DNA from: Cantharellus purpuraceus | Taxonomy: Eukaryota > Basidiomycota > Agaricomycetes > Cantharellales > Hydnaceae | DNA: 64,000 nucleotides | Assembly (NCBI GenBank): GCA_025174535.1 | Contig: JALBUN010000023.1 | Span: 372,001 to 436,000, forward strand | Direction: 5' to 3' | Shown: positions 11,625-23,111 of the stretch, piece by piece | How the letters are laid out: the number at the start of each line of letters is the position of its first letter | How positions within the stretch are numbered: position 1 is the stretch's first letter | Translations under genes and position numbers: made by a program | Notes under the pieces: model-generated | What the model saw: only the letters and a program-made list of their open reading frames with translations | Database searches by the model: none | What the model was told of the DNA's origin: nothing

Positions 11625-13404
11625 CTACTCTTCATCCTCCTCATCCTTGACTGCAACTCGCCTCCGGCGCCCTCCAGTTGGGAGCTTACGAATGCCGACT
11701 TCCTGGTCGTCTTCTTCAGACTCTATCTCCATCTTATCATCCATGTCATCCTCCACATCCTCCTTCGTCGGCACAGCTTCCTCCTCCTTCACGTGTCCCT
11801 TTTTGCGCTTTTTGGACTCTCGCTTGGCGATCTTGGCCTCCGCTTCATCCAACGAGTCTTTTGTTTCCTCCTCATCGTCTGCTGGCCTCTTGCTTCCTTT
11901 AGTGCCGTCATCTTCACCGCCCTCGTCTGAAACAACAAAATCGTCTGTCTGGTACTCCCCAGGTCCCTTCTTCAACTCATCTGGAGCAGGCTTCTTCTTG
12001 ATCTTTCGCTTTCCATCAAGTGCGTCCTCTGACTCGTCCTCGCTGCCCATAAACGCCTCCCCTTCATCCTCACTCCACACTCGCTCGCGCGACTTCTTGC
12101 CAACACCAGCTCTCCGTTTCTTGGGTGTGACCAACCCATCCTCTGCCTTTTTGCTCGACTTTCGTGGCTTACGGGCTGCATTCTTCGCCAACTCGGCGAG
12201 CATCTTATCAGGATCTTTGCGAACAAGATCGCTCGGTGCCATCTTGAGTCTCGCCACCTTATTGTGCTTCTGTCCAACAGCACGAACGAGTTTGCGGTGT
12301 GTCTCGGACTGCATTCCTGTCGGGCGGAGGGTGAGATGACCTGTGATGACTTTCTCGGCTTGTAAGACCTCGGCACGCTTATGCTGGGCCACAAGGTACG
12401 TGAGGCCATGGGAACGCAAAGGATTCTGTGAATTGGGGGGAGGGGGCATGAGAGATTGACTCAGGGACTGAGATTGGGACTGAGATTGGGACTGGGATTG
12501 GGATTGGGATTGGGATTGAGAGGTTCCAGATGATCCCCCGAGTGCAGACCGAGAGATGGTGGCAGATGTATCTATGTTGTGGTTCACGTCAAACAGCTCT
12601 TTACCTAGCCGAAGACTGAGCGAGCCGTCCGACCATCGAATGATCCGACTGTTCGACTGTTTCCGCTGCATAAAGCCAGATCTCAGATCAACAGTATTAA
12701 AGAATGACAATAGACTTACGTCCTCTCCATTCTTTCCTTTAATCCACCTCCAACGTACCGTGTTCTCAACCTCCAACTTTATACTCAAACTGCGTTCTTT
12801 GAGTGCGTCCATCTGCTGTTGTGTGGCATCGTCGTCCTCTTGCTCAGGTCCGACATAAGTGTCTGGGTGAAAAGGCTTAGAATCCAGCTTGACGAAATTG
12901 GGCATGCGGATGACCCAATACTGTGCCATAGAAGAAGGGTCAATTCAATACGGTTGAGCCGGACTGAGATGGCCTTCCACTCACGTTGTCGTCCGAGCTT
13001 TTTGGCACAGGTACGTTAGGTATCTGCACCGATGCATCTCGTAATTGCACCTCTTGTGGCTCTTCCTGATCGTCTTCATCATATTCCATTGCTTTCCGCT
13101 GCCGTCGTTCAGGCGAAGTTAAACCATCATCACCTGTGTCGTCCGGTTGAGGCGTTCCGGTACTGGAACAGCAGAACAGTCAGTTACAATGCTGATCAAA
13201 GGACGGTGAAACAACACACGCTTCGTCACCGAACAAATCACCCATTTCTTGATCCTCTTCCTTCAGCTCGGTTTCCTCCTGGGAGCCTTCGACTTGCTGC
13301 ATATCCACATCTTTGATATCATCCAGAAGAGTCGGGTCGATGACTGGGAGTTGTGGAGGTGGTGCAGGTCGAGAATATATTCCAAGTGCATCTGCGAGCG
13401 ACAT
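11625..13404 (-). CDS. LEO1: PAF1 complex subunit LEO1
   Basis: About 535 residues in four exons. LEO1 is part of the nuclear PAF1 complex that travels with RNA polymerase II and supports H2B ubiquitylation and H3K4/K36 methylation. The start is at 13404 (MSLADALGIYSRPAPPPQ); exon 1 is acidic. The second exon is also acidic and ends in VPVPKSSDDN. The Leo1 domain follows: YWVIRMPNFVKLDSKPFHP, VRWRWIKGKNGED, NSRIIRWSDGSLSLRLGKELF and LTYLVAQHKRAEVLQAEK. A 51-nt intron at about 12667-12717 is a multiple of three without stops, so it reads through in the raw frame. After the domain comes a basic then strongly acidic tail ending in DEEDEE. An SQ-dipeptide tract splits the domain. SWD3, another H3K4-methylation factor, lies 4.3 kb away, probably by chance. 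Confidence 0.95.
12463..12520. repeat. Hexanucleotide repeat encoding Ser-Gln tract in LEO1
   Basis: Nine or ten copies of a TGGGAT/TGAGAT-like hexamer (plus strand) encode an uninterrupted SQ run on the minus strand. The copies are imperfect at the third base, which suggests a moderately old expansion. It falls in a loop of the Leo1 domain between the GKELFDVNHN and LMPPPPNSQ segments. Confidence 0.88.
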
Positions 13405-14317
13405 GTCGCACCAACTTATGTAAGCCTCTTGCCGTGACCTTCCCTTCTGTTGCGACCGTTACTATTAATGTTTTTAATACACGGTGTTTCAAATTCCACG
13501 CAGTTTATGAGTTGCAATGCGTCTGTTTAAATGTTCTTCACAGTTCTAACAGGTCTATAAATTGGTAATAGTCTTTTGGCTTCAGCTTTCATCAGTATTC
13601 GAAGTGTTCTCTTACCACTGACTGCTATGTGCAACCTGTTTACCACAGTAAACGTCCAATCAAGATCTCAGAAATATGATTTTAGAATTTGTCAAGAGTC
13701 CCTGGTAGTTTGGGCGCGTAGCGGAATCAAGATTATGGACGTGTAGCAAGTGATTGTGGGACTAATCGCCCGTGTTGACAAAATGGTTGCATTAGTTCCC
13801 TCCACTAGCTCGGCGGGTCATGCGTGCGGATCATTTTCCTCAGCTATATCACCAGAAGCCTAGGAAAACCATTCTGGTATATGATTTACCTAGATATTCA
13901 TAGACTCCCTATTCTGGCACCTGCAGCTACTAGCACGGGGCAGGGTAAGATAGCACATGTGTTTGTGGACTTCCAGGAATCGACGTATTACCATGTCGAG
14001 CGAGATGCGTCCATAATCCAACCCGTAAAGGGGGTGAACATGTCTCTCTATTATCTATTCACAGAATTCAGTTTTGCTAATCTAGACTAACAACATATAT
14101 GCTTTATTTACGCGGACCCATATGTAGTGTGCCTGCTAATGCCTAGAGGTTTACGGTTAAAATCTTGCAAAGAAGATTCTGCTCTCACTCTCAAGTTTAT
14201 CCGTGGCATCTATCGTAAGTCGCTAAATTGCGTGATGACCAGTTGATCCGAGAGAGGCTCGCAGAGAAGCTGACTTGAAGCGCCGCGCAGCCCAGTAGTG
14301 GCTTGCCAGGTACCACT
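13405..14317. other. Intergenic between divergent LEO1 and GST genes
   Basis: About 0.9 kb separates the LEO1 start (minus) from the GST start (plus), so both promoters probably lie here. An 88-codon frame at 13824-14090 (+) has no recognisable features or splice partners and is not called as a gene. Confidence 0.5.
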
Positions 14318-15190
14318 ATGTCATCAGAGCCCAGTGTCACTCTATACGACATTACCTCCAAATTGCATCCTCAGGCGTGGTATGTGGGCTACACTTGACA
14401 AAGTCTCAAGAATCTGATACCTCTTTCAGTAGTCCAAACACATGGAAAGCAAGGTCTGCACTCGCCTTGCAATTCTTCCTATCCCACACTCACATGGACC
14501 TGCAGGATTGTGCTCAACTATAAGCGCATTCCTTACAAGACAGTCTGGGTCTCATTTCCAGACATTGAGTCTACCCTCATCAAGCTAGGATGCGCTGCTA
14601 CGGCAAGCAAACCTGACGACCCCTCCAAGCCACACTACACACTGCCTGCCGTCGTCGACACGAGTAGCAGCCCTCCAGTGGTCATCGCTGACTCTCTCGC
14701 CATTGCCGAATATCTCGATGAGAAATATCCGGACCGGCCTGTATTCCCCAAACAGGGTAAAGCGCTCCAGTACGCCTTCGAGGAGTGCTTCAAGAGCATC
14801 GTTTCACCCCATCTGGGAGTGATTATGTTGCCTGCCACATGTGCGATACTTGATGACCGTGGTAGCGCGTACCTCCGACAAACCAGGGAATCACTTTACG
14901 GCAAGCCCTTCGAGCAGCTCAGTCCTGAAGGTGAGGTGAGAGAAGGCCACTGGAAGGCTATCCAGGCTGCGTTTGAAAGGCTCGCAACTCTCCTTGATAA
15001 GAATGGCCCCGGTGTCGATTATGTTGCTGGAGGGAACGAACCTACTCGTGCTGACACGGTCCATATATCATACTTGCTCTGGTTTAAAGTCGTTCTACCG
15101 GACGAATGGGAGAAGCGATTGAAGCACTGGAGTGGTGGGAGATGGGAGAGGTTATTGAGAAAGACAGAGGAGTGGCAAGTGGTCATTTAG
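14318..15190 (+). CDS. Glutathione S-transferase, etherase/UstS-like
   Basis: About 255 residues in three exons. Exon 1 (from 14318) encodes MSSEPSVTLYDITSKLHPQA, a tiny exon 2 encodes SPNTWKAR, and the main exon runs to TAG at 15188-15190. The N-terminal thioredoxin-fold part shows LYDI ... SPNTWKARIVLNYKRIPYKT, followed by the glutathione-binding stretch YTLPAVVD and ADSLAIAEYLDEKYPDRPVF. The C-terminal half is helical and ends in WSGGRWERLLRKTEEWQ. This arrangement matches the Agaricomycete GSTs related to bacterial beta-etherases and UstS, which conjugate glutathione to aromatic or xenobiotic compounds in the cytosol. The Ser after the first strand is the likely catalytic residue of this group. 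The splice phases (2-2) agree. The substrate is unknown. Confidence 0.88.
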
Positions 15191-18100
15191 AAGGAAGTGA
15201 AATGGGTCTATGACGCTTGAAGCCGTAGTGTGGCATCTGATCTGATGCTTCTTTAGTCTGCACTGTATGGCTTGAACTGTCCTCCTAACTGCTACCCCTG
15301 AGTGACAGGGGACCACGTTCATGGGCAAATTCTTCTGGCTGGTAGCATTGTGGCAACTAGAGAACAGCTTCGCTGAAGCGCCGAACTCCTTAGTCTCTGG
15401 CAATGAATATAAGTGTCTGAAGACACCTTAGCGCCATTATAATGGGGGGGCACCATACAAAACCGGTCACCGAAGCTCATTATGTAGAGCTTGACTTGGA
15501 TTTGAGCATAACCTTACTGTAAGTTCCATCTGGCAATCAATGTGCGGCTCTAGAGGTTTGACATAGTGCACAGGCGGATATGGCAGAAGCAGATCAAAGT
15601 TCAGCAATGTTTCCCCTTCAGCATCAACACATGGAAACCTTAAAACCCTGGAGATCTATCCTGAGGGTCGACACCGATTCGAAGGCAATGCTATCTCAAG
15701 CTTCAGGTGCGGCTATTTCTGACTTGACAATTTCCTTGCACTAGCATCCGCAGAGGGTTGCTTGGCCCTGTCAATGGCTCACACTGACCGGAATCGTTGA
15801 CATAATTCCACCTGCAGTTCCTCTCGTCCTTTGAACCTCCCGACGCGGAAGAGTACATCTGTCTTCAAGCTGTCACCTGGTGCTTTAACCTTTAATGGCC
15901 AGACTTGCTCTGGTTTCTAGATGCTTCACCGGGAACACCGCCAGGAATGATTTGTACTACAATTTCACGGAAATCATTTATCGAGAAATGATAGATCTGC
16001 AATCTCAGTGATCATGCAATGCACTACCATACCGGCGTGGTGCTTTCAAAGATACTTTTAGTCACGCTACGTTCTCGACTGTTAACCACATGACCCATCC
16101 GTTTTGAACCACCTCTCACCTGTGCAAGCTGTATAGCTTTCCCATGTCAGAAAACGACGGTAATACCACCTGCGGCACCCCACCATCATTCCTTCTGCCT
16201 TACTGGCTTCGCGTCGATCCATCCGCCTTGTATCTTTATCGCATACGCACTCAGACCATACCATTGGTCTGGGTGCAAGATCTTTTGGAGCAAGTGTCGT
16301 CTGTCCAGTTGACGCGAGGCATATGCTCCTGAACTACGAGTCTGCTGATGACAGGATTGCGTTTGGCATGTGCGAAATACGTCTCGAGAGCTTTATAGCA
16401 GCGCAAGATCAATCTAGGGTCCAACGACTCCATACCCTCGCTGAGACGATGTTTCGGGAACGTGTGCCAGAACAACAGTGGATCTGTCAAAGAATTAGTA
16501 TAACGGCGCTTGAGATTTTAGCGATCAAAGGATTAGATGAAGGACAGGGGAGTTGCCAATCAACATAGTCACGGGCATGGTGGGCAATTTGACCGACCTA
16601 GCCAACAACCTGTGCACACAGACTGAGTGCATACCTTTCTATCCATGGTCGGCTGAGTGGCCATTATCCTCATCTCGTTATATCAGAAAGCTCAACTGTC
16701 TTAGCGATATATGTTACGGAAATGTATGGCTTATGCTCGGAGGAGGAGCAAGATATCGTGTTGCGCCCGGTCTATGATACATACATCGAGCTGGGTGCGC
16801 TTCTCCGCAGAAGGGATATCCTTAGGCCTGACGATAGCGCGTTCGTAATATGAAGCATAGGCAAAAATGTCGACGTGACTTTTCTGAAGTAACGGCGTTC
16901 ATTCTCAAGACTTGAAGAGTTTAATAGACTTACAATTTGGGATTTCAGACATACCGTCGGCAGACTCAACGAGTACCTCCATCCCGTACCGTGATGTTCG
17001 AAATGTGACTGTCTCACTACTAGTACCCGATTAACATTCATCAATCATTTACAGTGATCTCCATCTAACAATCATGGTGTGATTATTCTTCACTTCAGAT
17101 TGTGACAGAGAGTAAAGTAGTCCTATTATGACAGTGACCTTACTACACTATCCAGATGATTTTAATGTTGAGTGTTTGTGATTTCGGAAGCCACGGGATT
17201 TTAACAAGGTTACTCCCAATATTGTAGAAAGGTGTCTTCGTCTAGCTTATTGACAGCCTGGACAACAATTGCTGTAAGCCGCTCGATCATGGTCGAATTT
17301 GCTCTCTCCACCACTATACCTAAATAGTGACGGGATTCATTCCAAATCGGTCACTTACTAGTACACGTTGGACGCCGAATTAAGTACATAAGCACATCTA
17401 GTAACTGCATGATCGTTTAGTTAGATTGGTCATTATTCCGCCACTATCTCAGAGGCTTCTCTTCGATCAGACAAGACAACGACTTGGATATGTTAGAACA
17501 AGGTAATGCAGTTCTTAACTTGTCCACTAGAAAAGTTGACTTGCCTCTTCAGTGTTCCCGTCTACCATGACGGCATTCTGGTGGTCGTGGGACACATGCT
17601 GCTTAGCACCGCTCCCTTAATATGTCCTAAAAACGAGGGCGGAAAACTGATGTCAAGCCTATGTCAAGATGTCCATGCCAGCCGTAGGGCGGCAATCTTA
17701 CCCTGTCATCGCTTCTCTGCATGTTCTTTCCCAGTCTAAGGCTAGTGATGGCAAAGTATTCTGTCACAAAGTTTTGTTTCTTTCCCCATATCTTCTCACG
17801 TTTCGTGTCCGCAGTATCTTTTCAGAACTGCAAGATGACTGGCACAGGGTACAGAGCGCCTGGACTAATGGGCGTACGCTTCTTCATTCCAACGCAAAAG
17901 TTAACGAAACTGGAGCTATGGGAGCGCGAAGTAAAACTTCAGTCGGGTGCCTAAAAGACCGACCGCGTTAGATTTGGCGCGTTGTCTCGTGCGACATACT
18001 TTAATCAATAAGGAAAGTAGAACCTCAAATCAATTGGGAGGGCCACGTGCGGTGCTTACGGCCAGCGTTCAGTAGAAGGCACAGTGATGTCGCCATCCAG

Positions 18101-19018
18101 AAGCTAGTCGTCAGGAAGGGCCATGTTTCTGCGCCCACCTTCGGATCCCACCAAGAACTGTATCCATAAGGAGGACTGGTGAGGTCGCCAACTCGCCAGT
18201 CGCCACCCCCAATAGAAGCGCCTTCTTTAGCGTTGCGGTCATGTCCCAAAATGTTGAAGAAAAAAAAAAAGTGACAACACACTGCAAGCATCACTGAAAG
18301 TGGCAACCCCAGTGACTTCACTTCCTCTGGAAACGCTCTGGTTCTGGGGACACTCTCTAGTACCTTATAGGTCGTAGGGAAGTGGGCCCCTTTTCAAGTT
18401 GTTTAATGTAGCTGAACGCAGGTATGGCGCTTCCTACAGGCGCCATGTCATTACGCCGGACGCACCGCGGGTTTGCCGAAATTTTGCCAAAGCAGTGCAT
18501 AGGCAAGTGCAATACCGGCTGCCGTATACATACTTAACGCACAGTACGACTCTGCCTATCCGAAGCCATAGAAGTCCCTGCCGCTATGCCATGGCAAATT
18601 AGTTGAAAAGGGTCTGTGATAAGGATATCATCAAGATGTACCCAATTGGAAATTGGGTGAACGCGGACGGCAATACGTTAACTCTATGGAGAACAAGGAT
18701 GTTCCAGAGTAGTTTAACAAGGCTCTGACCCGGAAACTAGAGGATTTCGAGCTTGACCTGGCTCCACTGGGGTGGCATGACCTCTGCAGACGGATCAGCA
18801 CAGCAACCGGCTCATAATGAGGCACCGCCAAAAGCAACTTTTGATGACAAGTTATATATCACGCCATCCATGGTACGCAACAGGTCCAAACAGAGATGAC
18901 AAGACAGAGGCCGTAGAGTAGAACGTAAAATGCAAAGTCGATCATCAAAGAAGAGTGCGTGCTAACATACAACGACGACAAAAGTGGGGAAGACGTCTTG
19001 CGAGAAAAGGTACAGGTT
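15191..19018. other. 3.8-kb gene-poor stretch
   Basis: No frame here exceeds about 100 codons, and none carries a domain or joins cleanly to a neighbour. A minus-strand frame at 18025-18321 has a hydrophobic start and a run of Phe codons from a T-tract, but no partner exon. I see no terminal repeats, reverse transcriptase or transposase signature. It may hold decayed gene remains or non-coding transcription units that cannot be detected by coding content. Confidence 0.45.
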
Positions 19019-20418
19019 TCAGCGGAATTCGAAGGATCCGAGGGATTCTTGGGGTACATGGCGCAGTGACAGCTGTTGATACCTGAAGGAATGTCAGACA
19101 CTGCCTGCTCGAGACGTGATGGACACTCACGGCTCAGAATGTTGGTGGAAATAGAAGCCGCTCATAGTTGCCGTCTGATGTCGTGAGTCGCCTTCTAAGC
19201 TCCCGTTATTCCATCGACAACGCGGGTCTGATAAAGAATGCGGGGGTTGGGCAGAGGAGGTATCAGGTTTTGAGGCGATGCTCTCGTTGGCCAATAGTGG
19301 TAGCCCATCTTCCATACGTCGATTTGCAACGTTCGACCCATTGTGCGGATCGAACTCTACACAGACGTAGTAAAAGCCTTGACATTAAAATATAAGCATG
19401 AGACCGAGGGAATACCGTCATCACTCACCAGCGAAGCTAGCCCCATTGATATCTCTCACTCTATGATCAGGTACAAGAAAGCGTTCCTTCCAGCGCATGA
19501 ACACACAATCTCGGTCTCGGTCTCTGATGGTATGACGTGGACCACGGATTTCTTGTCTGACCTTCTGGAAGGCAGGGAAGCGTGCCCAATGAGTCATGTC
19601 ATCCTGTTCAGTAGCCCCCCAGTCATCGGTGAGAAACCCGTAACGTGAGCCAATTATCTGGGCGTCGAAATACGTGGTAAGCTCGGGCCAGTCATCGGTG
19701 AGACCGCGGATGCGGAGGTAGCCGCAAAGGAATGAGGACGTGAAATCAACATCCTAACCAGATCTTCAGTGGATTGCAAGACATGACATTTACGGCTACC
19801 TACCACGATAGTAACCGAGACTTCATAACTACTCCTGCCGCTCTTCTGGGTGCCTGCGAATTGAGCTCCAGGGAATAAACAATCTTGACCGTGTGAGCGA
19901 ACTCGAAGGCGTGTGATGTCTGCGTGAGGGTCTGCCAGGGAGGTCGAAGGAGGTGGGATACTATGACTATCGGGTGAAGCGGATGGAGTTGTTGGGGGAG
20001 AAACATGCTGATGGTGAGGGATCGGTATTGGTGATGAAGGTGATACAGGGGAATGCGAAAATGAAGGTGCAGCGGGGGGCGGGGTGGGGACGCGGAAGGA
20101 CAAGGGGACATCACGGTCTACGACTGGCAAACCAAAATCTTCAACCTGCAGCACATCATCCTTCTGACGTTCCGGAAATTCAAGGCCCCTGTGCGCGCAT
20201 ATACGCTCTCGACATGTTGTGCAGACAATGGCGACCTCTGGGTGCAGGAGGTTGATGGACTCTGGGGAGAGTTGACAATGGCACGACGAGCAGAGTTTAA
20301 CCTGAGTTTGCGGTTGTGTCTGCTCGACGTATGGAACGTCTTGAAGGACGCAATGCTCCGAGGGCATGATGTGAGTAGGTTTCGCTAGAGTACGGGACAA
20401 GATGGAAGTCGGAAACAA
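19019..20418 (-). CDS. GID4: GID4/Vid24, substrate receptor of the GID/CTLH ubiquitin ligase
   Basis: About 380 residues in four exons. GID4 recognises Pro/N-degrons and recruits gluconeogenic enzymes such as fructose-1,6-bisphosphatase for degradation. The beta-barrel begins at CLFPGAQFAGTQKSG (family pattern L(Y/F)PGxxFxGxQ) followed by SSYEVSVTIVDVDF; then FLCGYLRIRGLTDDWPELTT, THWARFPAF, RFLVPDHRVRDINGASFAG and FYYVCVEFDPHNG. It ends in GFYFHQHSEPYQQLSLRHV and FEFR with TGA at 19019-19021, which is the canonical GID4 terminus. The N-terminal third has a cluster of Cys (CSSCHCQLSP ... CTTCRERICAH) and a long Pro/Ser/His-rich linker. A low-complexity insertion of about 85 residues lies between FDPH and the C-terminal strands. 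The start could be 20418 or the second Met 17 codons later. Confidence 0.93.
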
Positions 20419-20879
20419 GGAGTCGGTGCTCTAAACCTGTGAGGCCTGCGACTCACGTGTTCCTACTTCCCACCACTCAAAGACAGACGCCCCCTCAAAC
20501 CACCTAGTCCGTTGGCTATGCTACGGCGGTAAGTTGCGAACTAATACCAGTAGAAGAGGATCTCCGCAGTATATAGAAGGCGATGCTGCAAATCGGCCTC
20601 ACTTGTCGTTCTTCCGAGCCCTGCACCTCTTCTTTACTTTCACCTTGTTGATACTCTTTTTCCCGACCCCTTGTCCTTTTGTTCGGCAGTCACACCACAA
20701 CACATGGGCGGCTCCTGTGCTCCCTGACGCCCGGTATATCACGTCGTTGGCATCTTTGCTCTTTCAAAGGGGAATCAAACACCTTCTGGGAGGGGCCGCA
20801 TTCTCTGATCCGAAGCTGATCCATGTCTTGTTCGGGTACACATTGGTGCCAAGGGGGTCAAGGATACACCACCACGACT

Positions 20880-21347
20880 ATGCTACCCATTGATTTCCGC
20901 GGCTCGCCAACCATGATGGCCATCTCATCCAGGACTCTGTCACGTAGGCTTGAGGCGCTCCGCGGCCCTGCTATACCCATGATGCTCTGTGTTCGACATC
21001 CTAGACGCTGACCAGGCAGTGAAGCGCATGTTACAGCCACCAACGTCAGGGTGTATGTGGCCTGAGGCTGGGGCTCATCAAACTTTGTGGAAGGATCGCC
21101 CTATCATTTCAGCTACTCAGCTGCACCGCACTTTCAGTACCATGATTCCGAAGATGATGATAGAAGCCTGGGAAAGACACCATGGTCTTCAAACGTGTTG
21201 GGCCATCATGATACAAGCGCATCTTGGTGTCGACTTGTTCGCTCGATGGCCAACGTAGTCGCGCGCCCTAGTCGTCCGTATGAAACTAGGGTTGATGTAT
21301 TTCCGACGCCGTCAGGAGCAGCACCTGGGGCACTGCTTAGGAAATAG
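20880..21347 (+). CDS. Possible small hypothetical protein, two introns
   Basis: A tentative three-exon model. Exon 1 starts at ATG 20880 (MLPIDFRGSPTMMAISS), a GTAGGC donor near 20943 joins in phase to an acceptor ending TCCTAG near 21002, and a GTGTATG donor near 21050 joins in phase to TTTCAG near 21112. The product would be about 115 residues, ending in GAAPGALLRK with TAG at 21345-21347. The last exon is hydrophilic with a DSEDDD acidic patch. I do not recognise the family. Phase-consistent splicing with intron lengths of about 60 nt is the only support. It could equally be an incomplete end of a longer gene or a chance combination. Confidence 0.3.
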
Positions 21348-22294
21348 GTTCGTGTATCGTCGTTTTTATTGGTTATTCAAGTAACTATGCATGTGAGATC
21401 ACCAGGCGTCAATATACAACTTGGGCGTCAACACAAGCGTCAAATTGGTTGAGGAGTGATGAAATGCCTTGGCGGTGGCGTCTGAGAGTGCTTGGAGTCG
21501 CAGAGCCCATTGTGAGATGCGATCGCTCCAGGCCACTGCCTTGGAAGATTTAGGTTTCGGCTAGGCTTTGATCAGTACCCGATGTGGCCTTCTTCCAGTG
21601 CAAAGACCTGAGTAGACTATTCCAGTCTTATTTCGTTGCTGTGCGTCTATTTTTGAAAACTGGTGTTTGGGTGCATTTTCAAGACAACCTAGTTTCTCTC
21701 AAGTATTCGACCGATCCAAAACTCAGTGGTTATAACAGTGAAATCCATTATTTTGACTGTTGCGCGTTCTGCATCAAGGAAGCTTACATATTACCTTACC
21801 TGGAATGATGCAACTTGTGTATTTGCTCATGCATGAGCTGAGATAAACAGATTATTAGATGGTTCTTCAAGCATGTGGTTATATTGACCATTGCCCAATA
21901 AATTTGCAAACTCAGTTGAGTCAAGGGACAGTGGATTGCTAGCATCAACTTCCTTACGTCCCATCCGATTAAAACGTGTGCGGATGTGTCTTAGCCTTGA
22001 TGCCGTGAGGCATGCTAAATATCGCCACGTGCTATCCGTCGATTTCCAACTTTGGGAAATTCCCTGAATTCCTCACAATCAATTATACTGTGTAGGATTT
22101 TCATAATGCTTGTGGATAAGAAAGTCCTCGGCCTGTTCTCCGAATTATCCTTGCCAAGTATTTTAGCGAAAAAAGAAACTGTTGTGGAAGATTCTGTGAG
22201 CGTCATGTATTGATGAACGCAGAAAAATACCGGAGACCCTAAGTTACCATGACAATGAAACACCACCCAATGGAGGTGCACCATCCCATAGCCG

Positions 22295-22754
22295 TCAGTT
22301 CTCTGCATCACTCGAATACGAATGCACGTCAGGGTCTGCCGGGCCTGGCATCCCCAAGTTTGCGACCCGTGCGAGGTCCGTTCGCGCCTGGAGCGCGTGG
22401 ATCCCGTGCGTCAGGATCGACAACATGGCGACCAACGAGCACCATGTTATAATGGTGTCCATAGCATTCATTTGTAGTCGCAGTTGAGGCAGCGCGGTGC
22501 GGTGAAAGAGAACAAGTCGCGTCACGGTGTTCAACAGCACTCGGAGGCGACTGGGGCTCAAATATAGAGGGTAGCCAGACTTCCCGAATGTCTGTCAGGT
22601 AAAACTGGCCGGCGTTCAGGTACCCGCTCACCTGTCGTTGCAGGATAGAGAGAAAAAGAAGGGATAGACACCTATCCGACAATGGCGGGCGCTACAATAT
22701 ATTCGCCGACACAATCTGAGACGCCGCAAAAGCTATTTTTTCCATTTTCCCAAC
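22295..22754 (-). pseudogene. Possible decayed or partial membrane-protein gene
   Basis: On the minus strand a frame from ATG 22754 or 22745 encodes a short helix-like start (MVGKMEKIAFAASQIV) but meets TAG at 22692-22694. The same frame then resumes (RPPLSDRCLSLLFLSILQRQ) to a GTGAGC donor. A 40-nt intron would join it to TFGKSGYPLYLSPSRLRVLL and a hydrophobic segment (MDTIITWCSLVAMLSILTHG), ending at 22295. No family is recognised. The in-frame stop suggests a pseudogene, or that the true first exon lies elsewhere. Confidence is low. Confidence 0.3.
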
Positions 22755-23111
22755 CATCGATAGTGGTCATCGACCAGAATACCCACTTTTGAGCCCCTTT
22801 GATATGTACACAGAGTGATGCTCAGAACACATTACTTCTAAATGTGTGACCCGAATTACCAGGTAAAGTCCGGCCCGCGCCGGACATCAAATCCATAAAC
22901 ATATCTGTCTTGCCATGAAAAAGAAAAGAAACATGAAAAAGAAATTACGGCTATCTAACCACTTCAACCAATGAACGAGCAGACAGGGATGGGTAGCTTT
23001 GATCCCGGTGATAGACAGTGATCCGGATATCCAGCGAGAAGACCAGCAAGCCACCAAAGAAACAGAAAAAAAAAATCCAACAAAGCGGCGTCTCTGTGCA
23101 ATTTATACTCA

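Noticed and set aside
11569..12339. 256-codon plus-strand Ser-rich frame
   Set aside because: It is the antisense shadow of the acidic, Lys-rich LEO1 tail; its composition follows from the complementary codons.
13824..14090. 88-codon plus-strand frame between LEO1 and the GST
   Set aside because: No recognisable domain or splice partners; lies in the shared divergent promoter region.
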